In this document: in pieces, positions 16,294 to 23,950 of the stretch
How positions within the stretch are numbered: position 1 is the first letter of the stretch
Layout: each line of letters starts with the position of its first letter
Assembly (NCBI GenBank): GCA_028714615.1
Contig: JAQTMA010000016.1
Span: forward strand, 1 to 34,249
DNA length: 34,249 nucleotides
Reading direction: 5' to 3'
Source: Anaerolineaceae bacterium
GTDB taxonomy: Bacteria > Chloroflexota > Anaerolineae > Anaerolineales > Anaerolineaceae
Translations under genes and position numbers: made by a program
The notes under the pieces: model-generated
The model's database searches: none
What the model was told of the DNA's origin: nothing
What the model saw: the letters and a program-made list of their open reading frames with translations, nothing else

Positions 16294-18500
16294 GCGGCAG
16301 ATTCTCCTTCCACCTCGGAGGCCAGCTGCTCGAGTTGGGAAATGAAACCAGGCACCTTATCTGCGGTTAACCACCAATGAGATTGGTTGCCAAAAATCTC
16401 TTTGATCCGTTCGACCGTAATGGTTGTGTAATGTGGAAAGAAATTGAAATTGATCCACGCCTCAATCCCATTGGCATAGGTGTAAAGCATCAAGACGCTC
16501 CAATTTAGTTTGCGTGGGGATTTATAGGACATCCGGTTTTTGTTTGGTTTTGGCAAAAGTTGTAACCGCTTAGCCAGGGAGAATATGGCCATGAATTCGT
16601 CCCCAAAACCATTTGCCAACGCACGGGCTTTGAGAGCTTCAAAGCTGTCGTCGGGCAGCGGTGGGGGCGGTTCAACTTGCCAACGTGCCAGGGCCCAATC
16701 GGCAAGCTTCCGCTGCCGTTCTTCAACCTTAGCCGGAGTCCATTCTTCCTCACCGGCCAGTTCCCGCTCAATTTTCAGGTTGGAATTGGCATAACAACGA
16801 TGGTCCAGGCCAATTTTTCCTCTTTTCTCGGCGAAAGATTTTCTGCCCAAAAAGCTGTTATCCTCCGTTAAGGTGAGGTTCCCCAGCATATGCTTGTATT
16901 TTTCGCGCTGCTCGGGCGTAAACCGGTCCGCCCAATACCCTTGTTCTTCCGGGTTCTGCGGCAAGATGTGCTCGATGGTTTTGTCTTTGCCCTGAAAGAT
17001 GGTTTCCCAATTGATGACCGGAGATTGATCCCCAAAGAGATGCTCTTCATATTCATACAAGAAATATTTAGGGCTGATTTTGACATACCAGGGGCTGATC
17101 TCATCCAGGGCGAAGCTCTTAGCAAATAGGGCATCGCTGCATGCCTCCAGCAGATCTCTGCGGATAGCATCCTGCACATCTGAGAAATGCATTTTCTCAT
17201 CATAAAGCTGATTGGCCAACCGGAAGAAAAGCGTTTCCCCATTATTCGGCCGCTTTCCAGCAATACGAAAGGCGCGAAAAGCATATAGCTCGCACAGCTG
17301 AATTGCGTCTAGGTACATTCGAGCATCATCCGGGTATTTCAAGCGGATCGCCATGAGGAGCGGTAGGAACGGCCGCAGGATGTCCATCCGGACGAGCTTT
17401 TGGCTCGTTCGAATGATCTGCTTTCTCAGGTCTGGTTGCGTCGCGAAGATCTGGAAGCTGTCCTGGTCTGGAGCGGAGGCATCACAGAAGGCAACAGAGG
17501 CATTCTGGAGGGTCAAGATGTATTTTTCCAGATCCACATACAGCTCATCATACCGTCCCAGGTAGCGGACCAGCGGGAAACGCTGTTTGACTGAATCGCT
17601 GCCATGCCAATGACGCCGGTCGTAATCGTAGATGGTGATCCAGTGATTCTGGAGCAAAGTGTCTTCATCATCGGTGCGCTTCGCCGCGCTGAGCTGTTTA
17701 AACAGAGTAGTCCAGGCTAAATTAATTTCTTGGGTCAACTTAGGGCAGCAATCTGGACCCAGCTTCGAGGCAAGGTACAGCAGGTAGTTTTTGACCAGGT
17801 CCAGGTTATTCGGTTTCTTGCCACGGTTGTTCATCGACTCAAAAACTACCCCGGCATCGGCTTCGGATCGCAAACGGTAGACCATGACTTTCATCTGTTT
17901 GGCGATCTTGTCGTACAGAAGTTCCAGGTCTTTGGGATAATGCTCACCACGATCTTTCCTCATTTTTACCAGGTAATCCCGAAAATATTGCCCTGCGGCC
18001 TGCATATTGGTATGGGATTGGATTTCAGCTCCAAGCAGATCGGTCCCTTCGATCCCCAAGACGTTGTGGGTGAAGTAACGGTCATTATTCGCGTCCAGAA
18101 CCAACTTCGGAACGATCTGTTTCCCAGGGCCGGGTTCATAAAGATACGTGTCTGCAATGCTGTCGGCGATCTCGGTCAGATCCTCAATTCCCAAGGAAGC
18201 CATCTCACGGCTCAGCTCGTTGAGCAAAATGACGATCGTCGTCAGCCGCTGCTGTCCATCCACGACATCGTAGATGGGTTTAACAATCCCACGGGTGCGA
18301 ATTTGAAGTGAGTTGTTATGGTTTTCATGCAATACCAGCAGACCGGTAAAGTGATCGTTGTCATCGGTCAGGGTGTCAAGGTCCTCTAGGAGATCCTTCC
18401 ACTGTTCCTGACCCCATGAATAACCCCGTTGATAATCGGGTACATGAAAGCGCCACTGCGAGAAGAGTCCGAAGAAAGTTTCCAGATTGTCGAGGTCCAT
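16290..18500 (-). CDS. GmrSD/BrxU-like type IV restriction enzyme (DUF262-DUF1524)
   Basis: The protein has 736 residues. The DUF262 (GmrS-like, ParB-type NTPase) domain shows VPDYQRGYSW (about 20-29) and VVDGQQRLTT (79-88). The DUF1524 (GmrD-like, HNH-family nuclease) domain shows TIEHILPQN (508-516) with GNLTLTEDN at about 540-548 and FLGRKSFAEKR after it. Both halves of the GmrSD architecture are fused in one chain, as in BrxU, a known BREX-associated type IV enzyme that cuts modified phage DNA. About 130 further C-terminal residues form an unassigned small domain. The ATG at 18500 comes 3 bases after the PglX N-half stop, with AGGGA 7 bases upstream. The key H-I-L-P and N residues are present, so it looks functional. 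Its likely job is to cut phage genomes carrying modified cytosines that escape BREX. Confidence 0.88.
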   Translation of the reverse strand: MDLDNLETFFGLFSQWRFHVPDYQRGYSWGQEQWKDLLEDLDTLTDDNDHFTGLLVLHENHNNSLQIRTRGIVKPIYDVVDGQQRLTTIVILLNELSREMASLGIEDLTEIADSIADTYLYEPGPGKQIVPKLVLDANNDRYFTHNVLGIEGTDLLGAEIQSHTNMQAAGQYFRDYLVKMRKDRGEHYPKDLELLYDKIAKQMKVMVYRLRSEADAGVVFESMNNRGKKPNNLDLVKNYLLYLASKLGPDCCPKLTQEINLAWTTLFKQLSAAKRTDDEDTLLQNHWITIYDYDRRHWHGSDSVKQRFPLVRYLGRYDELYVDLEKYILTLQNASVAFCDASAPDQDSFQIFATQPDLRKQIIRTSQKLVRMDILRPFLPLLMAIRLKYPDDARMYLDAIQLCELYAFRAFRIAGKRPNNGETLFFRLANQLYDEKMHFSDVQDAIRRDLLEACSDALFAKSFALDEISPWYVKISPKYFLYEYEEHLFGDQSPVINWETIFQGKDKTIEHILPQNPEEQGYWADRFTPEQREKYKHMLGNLTLTEDNSFLGRKSFAEKRGKIGLDHRCYANSNLKIERELAGEEEWTPAKVEERQRKLADWALARWQVEPPPPLPDDSFEALKARALANGFGDEFMAIFSLAKRLQLLPKPNKNRMSYKSPRKLNWSVLMLYTYANGIEAWINFNFFPHYTTITVERIKEIFGNQSHWWLTADKVPGFISQLEQLASEVEGESAA

Positions 18501-18503
18501 TGA

Positions 18504-20546
18504 TTATTCCCTTGTGGGTTGACGGATTTCGGCCAGGGTCTTCTCAAAAGCCCGGCGCTTAGAATCCGCATCTGGCTCGTGGACCAGGCGGAAGTAGGTG
18601 CCCACGCTGTTTGTGCGGCGCGCGGGGTCCGACTCACGGCGCAGAACGAAGGCGGTGGTATTCACTTTTTCGCCAGAAATTTCTGCGAATGCGTGTGGCC
18701 CGGTGTGGGCCATTGTCTCAATAGCAAATTCTCCCAGGAGACCATTCCGCAGTTGTTCATAAGATGAAATGAACATGAATGATTGTTGGGTAATCATGCC
18801 GATTCTTCCGTTTTCAGCTGCTAATTCTGCACAACGAACAATAAAGGCCGCATACAAATCCCCCTTAGCATCCGGATAGGCTTCCGAAAGAAAATTGGCC
18901 AGGGTGTCATTCATATTCCTGCGTGACATATAAGGCGGATTTGCCACCACGCAATCGTAGCGCCGCAGCATGAGCTCGAGTAGGCGAAGTCCCTTCGTCG
19001 CCTCTTGGGTGAAAAATCGCTGATCTTTTCCTGTTGTGGCAGATGTTTGAGCAAAATGGTCAAGTGCCTGGATGATCTGATCGGCAAGGATTTCCCAATA
19101 CTCCGCTTTAGCTGCTTCGCTTTCGTATAGGGCCGTGACATCCCGGAAAAGATCTAATTGACGGCCTTCCTGGTCAAATTTCTTTTGTTCTTCCTTGATT
19201 AAGGATTGGATCTCACTTTCCAGTCTCAATAGAGAGCCGATCTGATTGATATCCTCCAATTTTTCCCATAATTTTCGCAATAGACGTTCATAGATAGGTT
19301 TAAATTGCATTTCGCGGATGAAAAGTCCCAGGCGCTGTCCTTCGAATGGAAGAACATCGGCGCAAGCCAGGTTATGGTCATCGATTTGCGCCAACTTATT
19401 GAGACTTTTCGCTTTTAGGTAGAGGGTAAGTGCCGAAAGCTGCACTGACCGCAAGTCAATATCGATTCCAAACAGGTTGTGCTTAATAATTGTCGCGGGG
19501 ATTTCGGCTTCGGTTTCTACCGAAGGTCGATCAGGCCACCCGGGTTGTCCGGCATGGGTTATTTCTTCGCGATACATCTCTACCAATAGATCGAAGGCTA
19601 CCAGGCCAAAATGCATTGTCCCACAAGCTGGATCGAGCAGAGAAATTTCTCGGATAGGTCGCAAAGGGTATTGATGATTTTCCTGATCGTTATCAACCAG
19701 TGGAACAAGATAACTAAGTGCATCCCGAAAGCAAGAGTCGGGATGCATTTGCACCCACATCCTTCCCAGGGTGTTCTCAACCAGAAATCGTACAATCCAA
19801 CGTGGAGTAAATAATTGAGTAGCGGACGGGATATCCTGCCTACGGACCTTTTTCTTTTGTTTGAACAGGCGGTCAAATACTTCTGCCTTTTCTTGTTCGT
19901 TGAAGAATTGGTATGTCCACCCAATGCTCTCCTCGGCCTGCCAGGCTGTAGATAGTTTTGGCTCGTTGATCAGACCGAGTAGGTGGTTGAGGGTAGCCGA
20001 GCGTGGGAAAAGGCGTGACGGCAGGTTCTCTGGATCAAACAACGAATGGATCTCACGCGCGATCTGCCCGGCTTGCCAAAGCAAGAAATGGGTATAAGCT
20101 ATTTCGATCTTTCCTGTTTTCCACAGGCCTTCCTCATCGGCATGCTCAGCCAGGTAAAACTTAAACCCATTGGAATCCGGGCCACGCCCAACCGTTTCCC
20201 TGATGATCTTCCGGGTTTCCATCATTTTGAAAGCTACAAACCGGTTCAGATGGGTAAAAGCAATCTCTTTGACGAGTTTTTCAACTGCTTCCGGGCGCGT
20301 AAGACCGGCTCCGACCTCGTCAACCAGAAACGCAGCGAGCAAGTGATAAGTCTCTCTGGTTTCGGAATCTTGTAAGGCTGGCAAGTTTTGGGGTGGTTCC
20401 AGAGCGCCGCTCGCTAGCAGACCGTAAGTCCCCTCAAGCAGGTCGCGGGCTTCCGCGATCAACAGCTGGCGGGCATCCAGTGCAAAATCGTGGATAGCAG
20501 ATCGGACTTCATCGGGCAGGTATTCGTCAGAAAAGACGTTGGCCAT
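18504..20546 (-). CDS. PglX 1, N-terminal adenine methyltransferase half (split gene)
   Basis: The start is ATG 20546, preceded by GGGGAG. The frame is open further upstream, but that part is the shadow of brxB. The 680-residue product has a PglX-type helical N terminus, QLFTPRWIVRFLVENTL (about 244-260), motif I LLDPACGTMHF (about 303-313) and the catalytic NPPY at 536-539. It then has HTGPHAFAEISGEKVNTTA, a hallmark segment of BREX PglX, and finishes at GTYFRLVHEPDADSKRRAF plus about 16 residues. Single-chain PglX would run straight on into the RQGEFDAIPG segment; here that is 4.7 kb away at 13836. Expected role: SAM-dependent N6-adenine methylation of the BREX site, marking host DNA, once joined by its C half. 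It sits 8 bases after brxB. Complete conserved motifs and a tidy ribosome-binding site argue against a simple dead fragment. Confidence 0.87.
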   Translation of the reverse strand: MANVFSDEYLPDEVRSAIHDFALDARQLLIAEARDLLEGTYGLLASGALEPPQNLPALQDSETRETYHLLAAFLVDEVGAGLTRPEAVEKLVKEIAFTHLNRFVAFKMMETRKIIRETVGRGPDSNGFKFYLAEHADEEGLWKTGKIEIAYTHFLLWQAGQIAREIHSLFDPENLPSRLFPRSATLNHLLGLINEPKLSTAWQAEESIGWTYQFFNEQEKAEVFDRLFKQKKKVRRQDIPSATQLFTPRWIVRFLVENTLGRMWVQMHPDSCFRDALSYLVPLVDNDQENHQYPLRPIREISLLDPACGTMHFGLVAFDLLVEMYREEITHAGQPGWPDRPSVETEAEIPATIIKHNLFGIDIDLRSVQLSALTLYLKAKSLNKLAQIDDHNLACADVLPFEGQRLGLFIREMQFKPIYERLLRKLWEKLEDINQIGSLLRLESEIQSLIKEEQKKFDQEGRQLDLFRDVTALYESEAAKAEYWEILADQIIQALDHFAQTSATTGKDQRFFTQEATKGLRLLELMLRRYDCVVANPPYMSRRNMNDTLANFLSEAYPDAKGDLYAAFIVRCAELAAENGRIGMITQQSFMFISSYEQLRNGLLGEFAIETMAHTGPHAFAEISGEKVNTTAFVLRRESDPARRTNSVGTYFRLVHEPDADSKRRAFEKTLAEIRQPTRE

Positions 20547-20554
20547 AATCTCCC

Positions 20555-21142
20555 CTAATCGATATAAACCCGGGTATGGTAACTCCCACGCCGCTCGTGG
20601 AGCGAGAGCCCCATAAACCGCAGACCATCGCTTCCATCGGCTGTGGCTGGCATGAATAAAACGCAAGGAACGCGGGTCTTTCCTTTCATTTGATCCAGCA
20701 GAACGGATACGCGGTATAAATCAGGTGCCAATGCTCCGGTTCGGACTAGGAAAACTAAATCATTCTGTGCATCGAAATTGGCCAATTTTTCTGAAAGGAG
20801 GGTAGGCAGTGATCGGAATTCATCATCTGTAAGATAGTCATAAACCTGGTTTTGAGCGGCTAAGAAACCCTGTTTCGATTCAAGATCGATTACTGATTTC
20901 ATTCCCTCCGACTCGTCGATGGCCTGCCAGAGCAAGTCAGCCAGCGAGATAGCCACTACCCGCCGGACCTTATCGTTTTCCAAGCGAATAATCAGGCGTT
21001 TGATTTCGCCGCGCACCTCCCATTCTTCATCGGGTGGATAAACGAAGACCGCAAAAGGGAGGTCACTATAGATGAAATGGCGCATCGGGACTGATCGCAG
21101 GTCCTTCTCTAGAAGCTCAACGCGTTCTTTTAATGAGGACAT
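20555..21142 (-). CDS. brxB: BREX protein BrxB (DUF1788)
   Basis: ATG 21142 is chosen, with GGAG 7 bases upstream, over a TTG two codons earlier. The start overlaps the end of brxA by 26 bases. The 195-residue product matches the length and text flow of the DUF1788 family: LKERVELLEKDL, PFAVFVYPPDEEWEVRGEI, the middle DFDxxxx-like LVFLVRTGALAPDLYRV (about 137-153), then RVPCVLFMPA and a short C-terminal strand with GSYHTRVYID. BrxB is a small BREX core component of unknown enzymatic activity. It is found after brxA in nearly all type 1, 5 and 6 loci and is thought to bridge the BrxC and PglX/PglZ parts of the complex. Here its usual downstream partner brxC is replaced by the N half of a split pglX. 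Confidence 0.9.
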   Translation of the reverse strand: MSSLKERVELLEKDLRSVPMRHFIYSDLPFAVFVYPPDEEWEVRGEIKRLIIRLENDKVRRVVAISLADLLWQAIDESEGMKSVIDLESKQGFLAAQNQVYDYLTDDEFRSLPTLLSEKLANFDAQNDLVFLVRTGALAPDLYRVSVLLDQMKGKTRVPCVLFMPATADGSDGLRFMGLSLHERRGSYHTRVYID

Positions 21143-21899
21143 TAGCAAACTCCGTCAAATTGGATGCTGGAAATTCCAACCGGATGATCGACCCGGCAGC
21201 GTAATAGGTGAGTAGTCGCTCTTGATGGGCTTCGAGGAAGAATCTTTCAACACTGTCAATTGGCAGAAAAAATATCTTCCAATCCTCGCTATGCACGATT
21301 TGCTCGCCCGATTTCTGATTGCGCGCCAACTCGAAAGCCAGGAAAGCAAAGGTTTCAATGGGCAGATAGATCGGGGTAATACTCTTTGTAGATCGACCCT
21401 GTAGGACACCGAAATCTCGCAAAGCCGCCATTGTATTTCTGGCAACCCGGCGGACTGTGTCCTCGCCCCAGGGGGATGTCGTTTTCCCCGCGTCGCTCCA
21501 ATCTCTCAGTTGGCGGACTACATCCTCAACACTGATGTTGGTACGACCATTCATCATGCGTGGATAAACTATATCAAGGACGATTCCCTGCAAGGTCAGG
21601 TCATTTTTAACTGAATAATAATATAGAAGCGGATCCACCCATGCGGATGGAACGTTGGCCTGGACCAGGCTGACGAGGGCAGAGCCCACCTCTGGGTCAT
21701 CAAAATATCGCTGGCGTAGTTTCGAAAGAACTTGCGATACACGCAGGCGTGAGGCTTTCCCGAGCACATTTTCATGCCGGACCCTTTCGAGGTTTGCAGA
21801 AGGATCTTGTGAGAGATCCCATGCGGCTAACAAGGCTTTTGTATCGGCAATCAGAGCACTCGCTTTGATGATGCGGCTTGTAAAGAGATATTCAGTCAT
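21117..21899 (-). CDS. brxA: BREX protein BrxA (DUF1819)
   Basis: The protein has 260 residues, starting MTEYLFTSRIIKASALIADT, as is typical for DUF1819/BrxA. Residues 30-80 (LERVRHENVLGKASRLRVSQ, then LRQRYF) form the helical, basic segment of the family. The centre has LLYYYSVKNDLTLQGIVLDIVY, and RVARNTMAALRDFGVLQG forms a helix-turn-helix-like unit near residues 155-175. BrxA is a small helical DNA-binding BREX protein. The ATG overlaps the brxE stop by 8 bases (ATGACTGA) and has no ribosome-binding site of its own, so it is probably translated by coupling to brxE. The gene end overlaps brxB. Confidence 0.9.
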   Translation of the reverse strand: MTEYLFTSRIIKASALIADTKALLAAWDLSQDPSANLERVRHENVLGKASRLRVSQVLSKLRQRYFDDPEVGSALVSLVQANVPSAWVDPLLYYYSVKNDLTLQGIVLDIVYPRMMNGRTNISVEDVVRQLRDWSDAGKTTSPWGEDTVRRVARNTMAALRDFGVLQGRSTKSITPIYLPIETFAFLAFELARNQKSGEQIVHSEDWKIFFLPIDSVERFFLEAHQERLLTYYAAGSIIRLEFPASNLTEFANVLIKRTR

Positions 21900-22440
21900 G
21901 ATGGATAACTATATAAGGAAATATCGGGGCTCCGGGCTCTCCACGAAGAGAAGCCCAAGCAAAGATTTGTGCGAGTTTCAACGGGTTTGAGTGAATTTCT
22001 TTGTCAGCCACTTGGATTTCTAACCTGCTATTGGCACGTTCAGCAATAACCTGGAAGGGTGTGGGATCCCCAGTAATGCGGTCCATATCCTGGCGAAGAC
22101 CATCGAGTATTGTAATCGGCCGATCAGGGATCGACAGGGTTGTGAGTGGAATAGTATTTAATACGTTCTCAACCTCCCCGGCTAAATCTAGTCGGAAGAG
22201 GTGGAGCATATGATCCTCTCCGTTGAATGCAGCATGATATCGAGCTTTAGCCGCTGCAATAGCTAGTTTACGGCCGGCTGCTTCCGGAGCGTTCATGAAC
22301 AGACGCTTGAAAAGGAATCCTCCAGCGGGGGTCAGAGAGTCATCATCCCACCAACGCAGACTGTCTTTTTGCGCCGCACGGGCAATCAAAAAGCGAAGTT
22401 GAAGGATTTGTTTTGCTTGGTCAGGATTAAGTAATGTCAT
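21892..22440 (-). CDS. brxE: BREX type 6 protein BrxE
   Basis: The 182-residue protein begins MTLLNPDQAKQILQLRFLIA and shows SLRWWDDDSLTPAGGFLFKR followed by LFMNAPEAAGRKLAIAAAKA and DHMLHLFRL. This pattern (LRFLxAR...WWD...FLxxLF...AxxxAxxxH...HLF) is that of BrxE, the extra first gene that marks type 6 BREX loci. No catalytic motif is evident and its biochemical role is not established. It lies directly upstream of brxA, in the canonical type 6 order. The ATG at 22440 has AGGA 8 bases upstream, and that site lies in the arm of a possible hairpin (22447-22468). The assignment rests on pattern memory and on position. Confidence 0.78.
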   Translation of the reverse strand: MTLLNPDQAKQILQLRFLIARAAQKDSLRWWDDDSLTPAGGFLFKRLFMNAPEAAGRKLAIAAAKARYHAAFNGEDHMLHLFRLDLAGEVENVLNTIPLTTLSIPDRPITILDGLRQDMDRITGDPTPFQVIAERANSRLEIQVADKEIHSNPLKLAQIFAWASLRGEPGAPIFPYIVIHHD

Positions 22441-22470
22441 AAAAAATTCCTGCTTTCCCTAACAGGAAAG
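22441..22470 (-). terminator. Possible attenuator hairpin between the HTH gene and brxE
   Basis: On the transcribed strand TTCCTG (22468-22463) can pair with CAGGAA (22452-22447) around a 10-base loop and is followed at once by six T (22446-22441), like a weak intrinsic terminator. An alternative, mutually exclusive stem CTTTCC/GGAAAG (22470-22465 with 22458-22453) uses the same bases. The right arm of the first stem contains the AGGA ribosome-binding site of brxE. The stem is only 6 bp, so this may be partial attenuation, ribosome-site masking or chance. Confidence 0.35.
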
Positions 22471-22493
22471 GGATGGCTTCCCCTCGTCTTTTA

Positions 22494-22715
22494 TCAACCA
22501 TGATTCGTATCAGAAGTATCGGGTTTTGTGCTTCCTACCAAACCTTCACCTGTAATCCATTTCTCAAGGGTGAGGCGATGAAAACGCCAATGACGACCGA
22601 CCTTTTGAGCCGGGATCTTCCCTTCCTGAGCCAATTTGTATACAGAAGAGACAGGGATGCGCAGGTAAGCAGCTACTTCTTCGATGGTTAAAATATCTGC
22701 GGGTTCGTTTGGCAT
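22494..22715 (-). CDS. Small HTH (excisionase/MerR-type) DNA-binding protein
   Basis: This 73-residue protein has the signature of the HTH_17 / excisionase family: ILTIEEVAAYLRIPVSSVYK, LAQEGKIPAQKVGRHWRF, then LTLEKWI, covering residues 8-56 as a winged helix with a wing after RHWRF. ATG 22715 is chosen over a TTG four codons upstream because GAGG lies 6 bases before it. It is the first gene after the promoter at 22774-22802 and lies 53 bases before brxE, so it is most likely the transcription factor of the BREX operon. The operon's ribosome-binding region overlaps a 12-bp palindrome that it could bind to repress itself. Family members also act as phage or plasmid excisionases, but no integrase is nearby. 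Regulation is inferred from position. Confidence 0.8.
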   Translation of the reverse strand: MPNEPADILTIEEVAAYLRIPVSSVYKLAQEGKIPAQKVGRHWRFHRLTLEKWITGEGLVGSTKPDTSDTNHG

Positions 22716-22727
22716 TTGAGGCCTCAA
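22716..22727. promoter_or_regulatory. Perfect palindrome TTGAGGCCTCAA over the ribosome-binding site of the HTH gene
   Basis: The 12 bases TTGAGGCCTCAA read the same on both strands and end directly before the ATG of the HTH gene, including its GAGG ribosome-binding site. Such a site could serve as an operator for self-repression by the HTH protein, or fold in RNA to limit translation. The symmetry is seen directly in the sequence; function is inference. Confidence 0.45.
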
Positions 22728-22750
22728 TGCTTCCCCTAAGATAAGTTGTA

Positions 22751-22802
22751 GGAGTTAGTCGGAGTTATTCTAAATTATTACACGTCACTCAATAATCGTC
22801 AA
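22751..22802 (-). promoter_or_regulatory. Promoter of the BREX operon with two 7-bp direct repeats
   Basis: On the minus strand TTGACG (22802-22797) is followed after 16 bases by TAATAA (22780-22775), or after 17 by AATAAT, a good sigma-70-like promoter. Downstream of it, TAACTCC occurs twice (22767-22761 and 22757-22751), starting exactly 10 bases apart, about one DNA turn, as for a regulator bound to one face. No terminator is visible between the ADP-ribosylglycohydrolase stop (22856) and this promoter. The 52 bases between it and that stop hold only an isolated AGGAGG with no reading frame. Confidence 0.6.
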
Positions 22803-22855
22803 CGAGAAATGAACCTCCTTTACAATATTTTTATGGAAATGAAAAAGTTACGATC

Positions 22856-23950
22856 TTACCACCCCGGGTATCTATTCCACCACTTCTGGTTATCCTGAAA
22901 TCCTATTGCGAGGTCAACTGCAATCGTCTCAATGACTTCGCGTAACTCCAGAGTCTCTAGCCACTCGACTGGAATAGCATCTTTTCCCAGCGAGGCTCCT
23001 AGCAAGTTACCAGCAATGGACCCGGTACTGTCGCTATCTCCGGAGTGGTTGACCGCCAGCCGGATTCCCTGGGCAAAATCGTCCCCGGCAAAAATAGCGC
23101 AGTACACCCCAATGGCCAAGGCTTCCTCAGCCACCCATCCAGCGCCCAGCGTTTCTACCCATTCCGCTGTGGTCTCTGTCCCTCTGCCTTCTTCCCAAAG
23201 CTGGATCGCGTGATGTAATGCCAACGCACATTCTTCTCCCCCGATTTTGTTCTGAAGAAGGTGGAAAACGTGATCCAAGCATGATCCAAGGGATGCTCCT
23301 TCGATCAAGTCGTGGACCATTTGTGCCAGGCAGCCTGCAGCCAGGTAACCGGAAGGATGCCCGTGGGTGATCGCTGCTGACTCCATCCCCCAGCTGAATG
23401 GATCGTCGACCCTTCCCAATAACCCGATTGGTGCTGCCCTCATCACCCCACCACATCCCTTGCTTTGATTGATAGGATCCTCCAGAGATCCCATCTTCCC
23501 ACTCTGCAATGAAACCAGGCATGTATTTCCTGGGGCCCGCCGGTGATGCAATTCAGGAACACGGATCAGCCAGCCATCATCTTGCTCGAACGGTGAGTCT
23601 TTAGATTGCATGCCCTGGGTGTGCAGCCAACGAAGGTACGCGTGATAAATAACCGTGGGTGGATGGCAGATCCCACGGTCCCGCCAGCGGGAGTAGGCGC
23701 GCAGTAGTCCCTCGGCAGTAAATAGGGTCATCTGAGTGTCGTCGGTAATTTGGCCGACACCCGAGATGCCCGCTTTCCGATAATCACCAAATCCGGTCAC
23801 CCCTGTAGGGCCAAATCGCTTACGGATCTTTTCGAGGGAAAAGAACTCAATCGGACCGCCGAGGGCATCCCCAACCGCTCCCCCCAGCAGACAGCCTTTG
23901 ATTCGCTCAGCCCTCTCCCGGTCTCGAGTAGAATACTCCATTAAGTTCAC
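22856..23950 (-). CDS. ADP-ribosylglycohydrolase family protein (DraG-like)
   Basis: The protein has 364 residues. Clear family motifs are KGCLLGGAVGDALGGPIEFF (18-37), TDDTQMT (69-75), GGVMRAAPIGLLG (about 166-178) and NHSGDSDSTGSIAGN (about 302-316), where the aspartates bind the two Mg2+ ions of the active site. The family removes ADP-ribose from proteins or nucleic acids. The start is GTG 23950, which overlaps the addA stop by GTGA; ATG 23941 is an alternative three codons in. Overlap with addA places it in the addBA transcript, which is unusual for this family. A role in undoing ADP-ribosylation, possibly attached by phage or a toxin, is inferred. A housekeeping role such as nitrogenase regulation seems unlikely without dinitrogenase genes. 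Confidence 0.9.
   Translation of the reverse strand: MNLMEYSTRDRERAERIKGCLLGGAVGDALGGPIEFFSLEKIRKRFGPTGVTGFGDYRKAGISGVGQITDDTQMTLFTAEGLLRAYSRWRDRGICHPPTVIYHAYLRWLHTQGMQSKDSPFEQDDGWLIRVPELHHRRAPGNTCLVSLQSGKMGSLEDPINQSKGCGGVMRAAPIGLLGRVDDPFSWGMESAAITHGHPSGYLAAGCLAQMVHDLIEGASLGSCLDHVFHLLQNKIGGEECALALHHAIQLWEEGRGTETTAEWVETLGAGWVAEEALAIGVYCAIFAGDDFAQGIRLAVNHSGDSDSTGSIAGNLLGASLGKDAIPVEWLETLELREVIETIAVDLAIGFQDNQKWWNRYPGW

Noticed and set aside
1..20546. Reading the methyltransferase pieces as ordinary pseudogene fragments
   Set aside because: All four pieces have intact motifs, their own starts with ribosome-binding sites or overlaps, and break points in a linker with no lost conserved block; decay would be expected to leave stops and frameshifts within domains.
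1..20546. DISARM system, because of large adenine methyltransferases and accessory nucleases
   Set aside because: No drmA, drmB, drmC or SNF2-type drmD is visible, while brxE, brxA, brxB and brxC are all present.
20547..20666. Longer N terminus for PglX 1 (40 extra residues)
   Set aside because: It overlaps brxB in another frame, and the ATG at 20546 has a clear GGGGAG site.
22494..22715. Excisionase of an integrated element, from the HTH family
   Set aside because: No integrase, attachment-site repeat or tRNA gene is seen; the position before brxE fits a regulator better.
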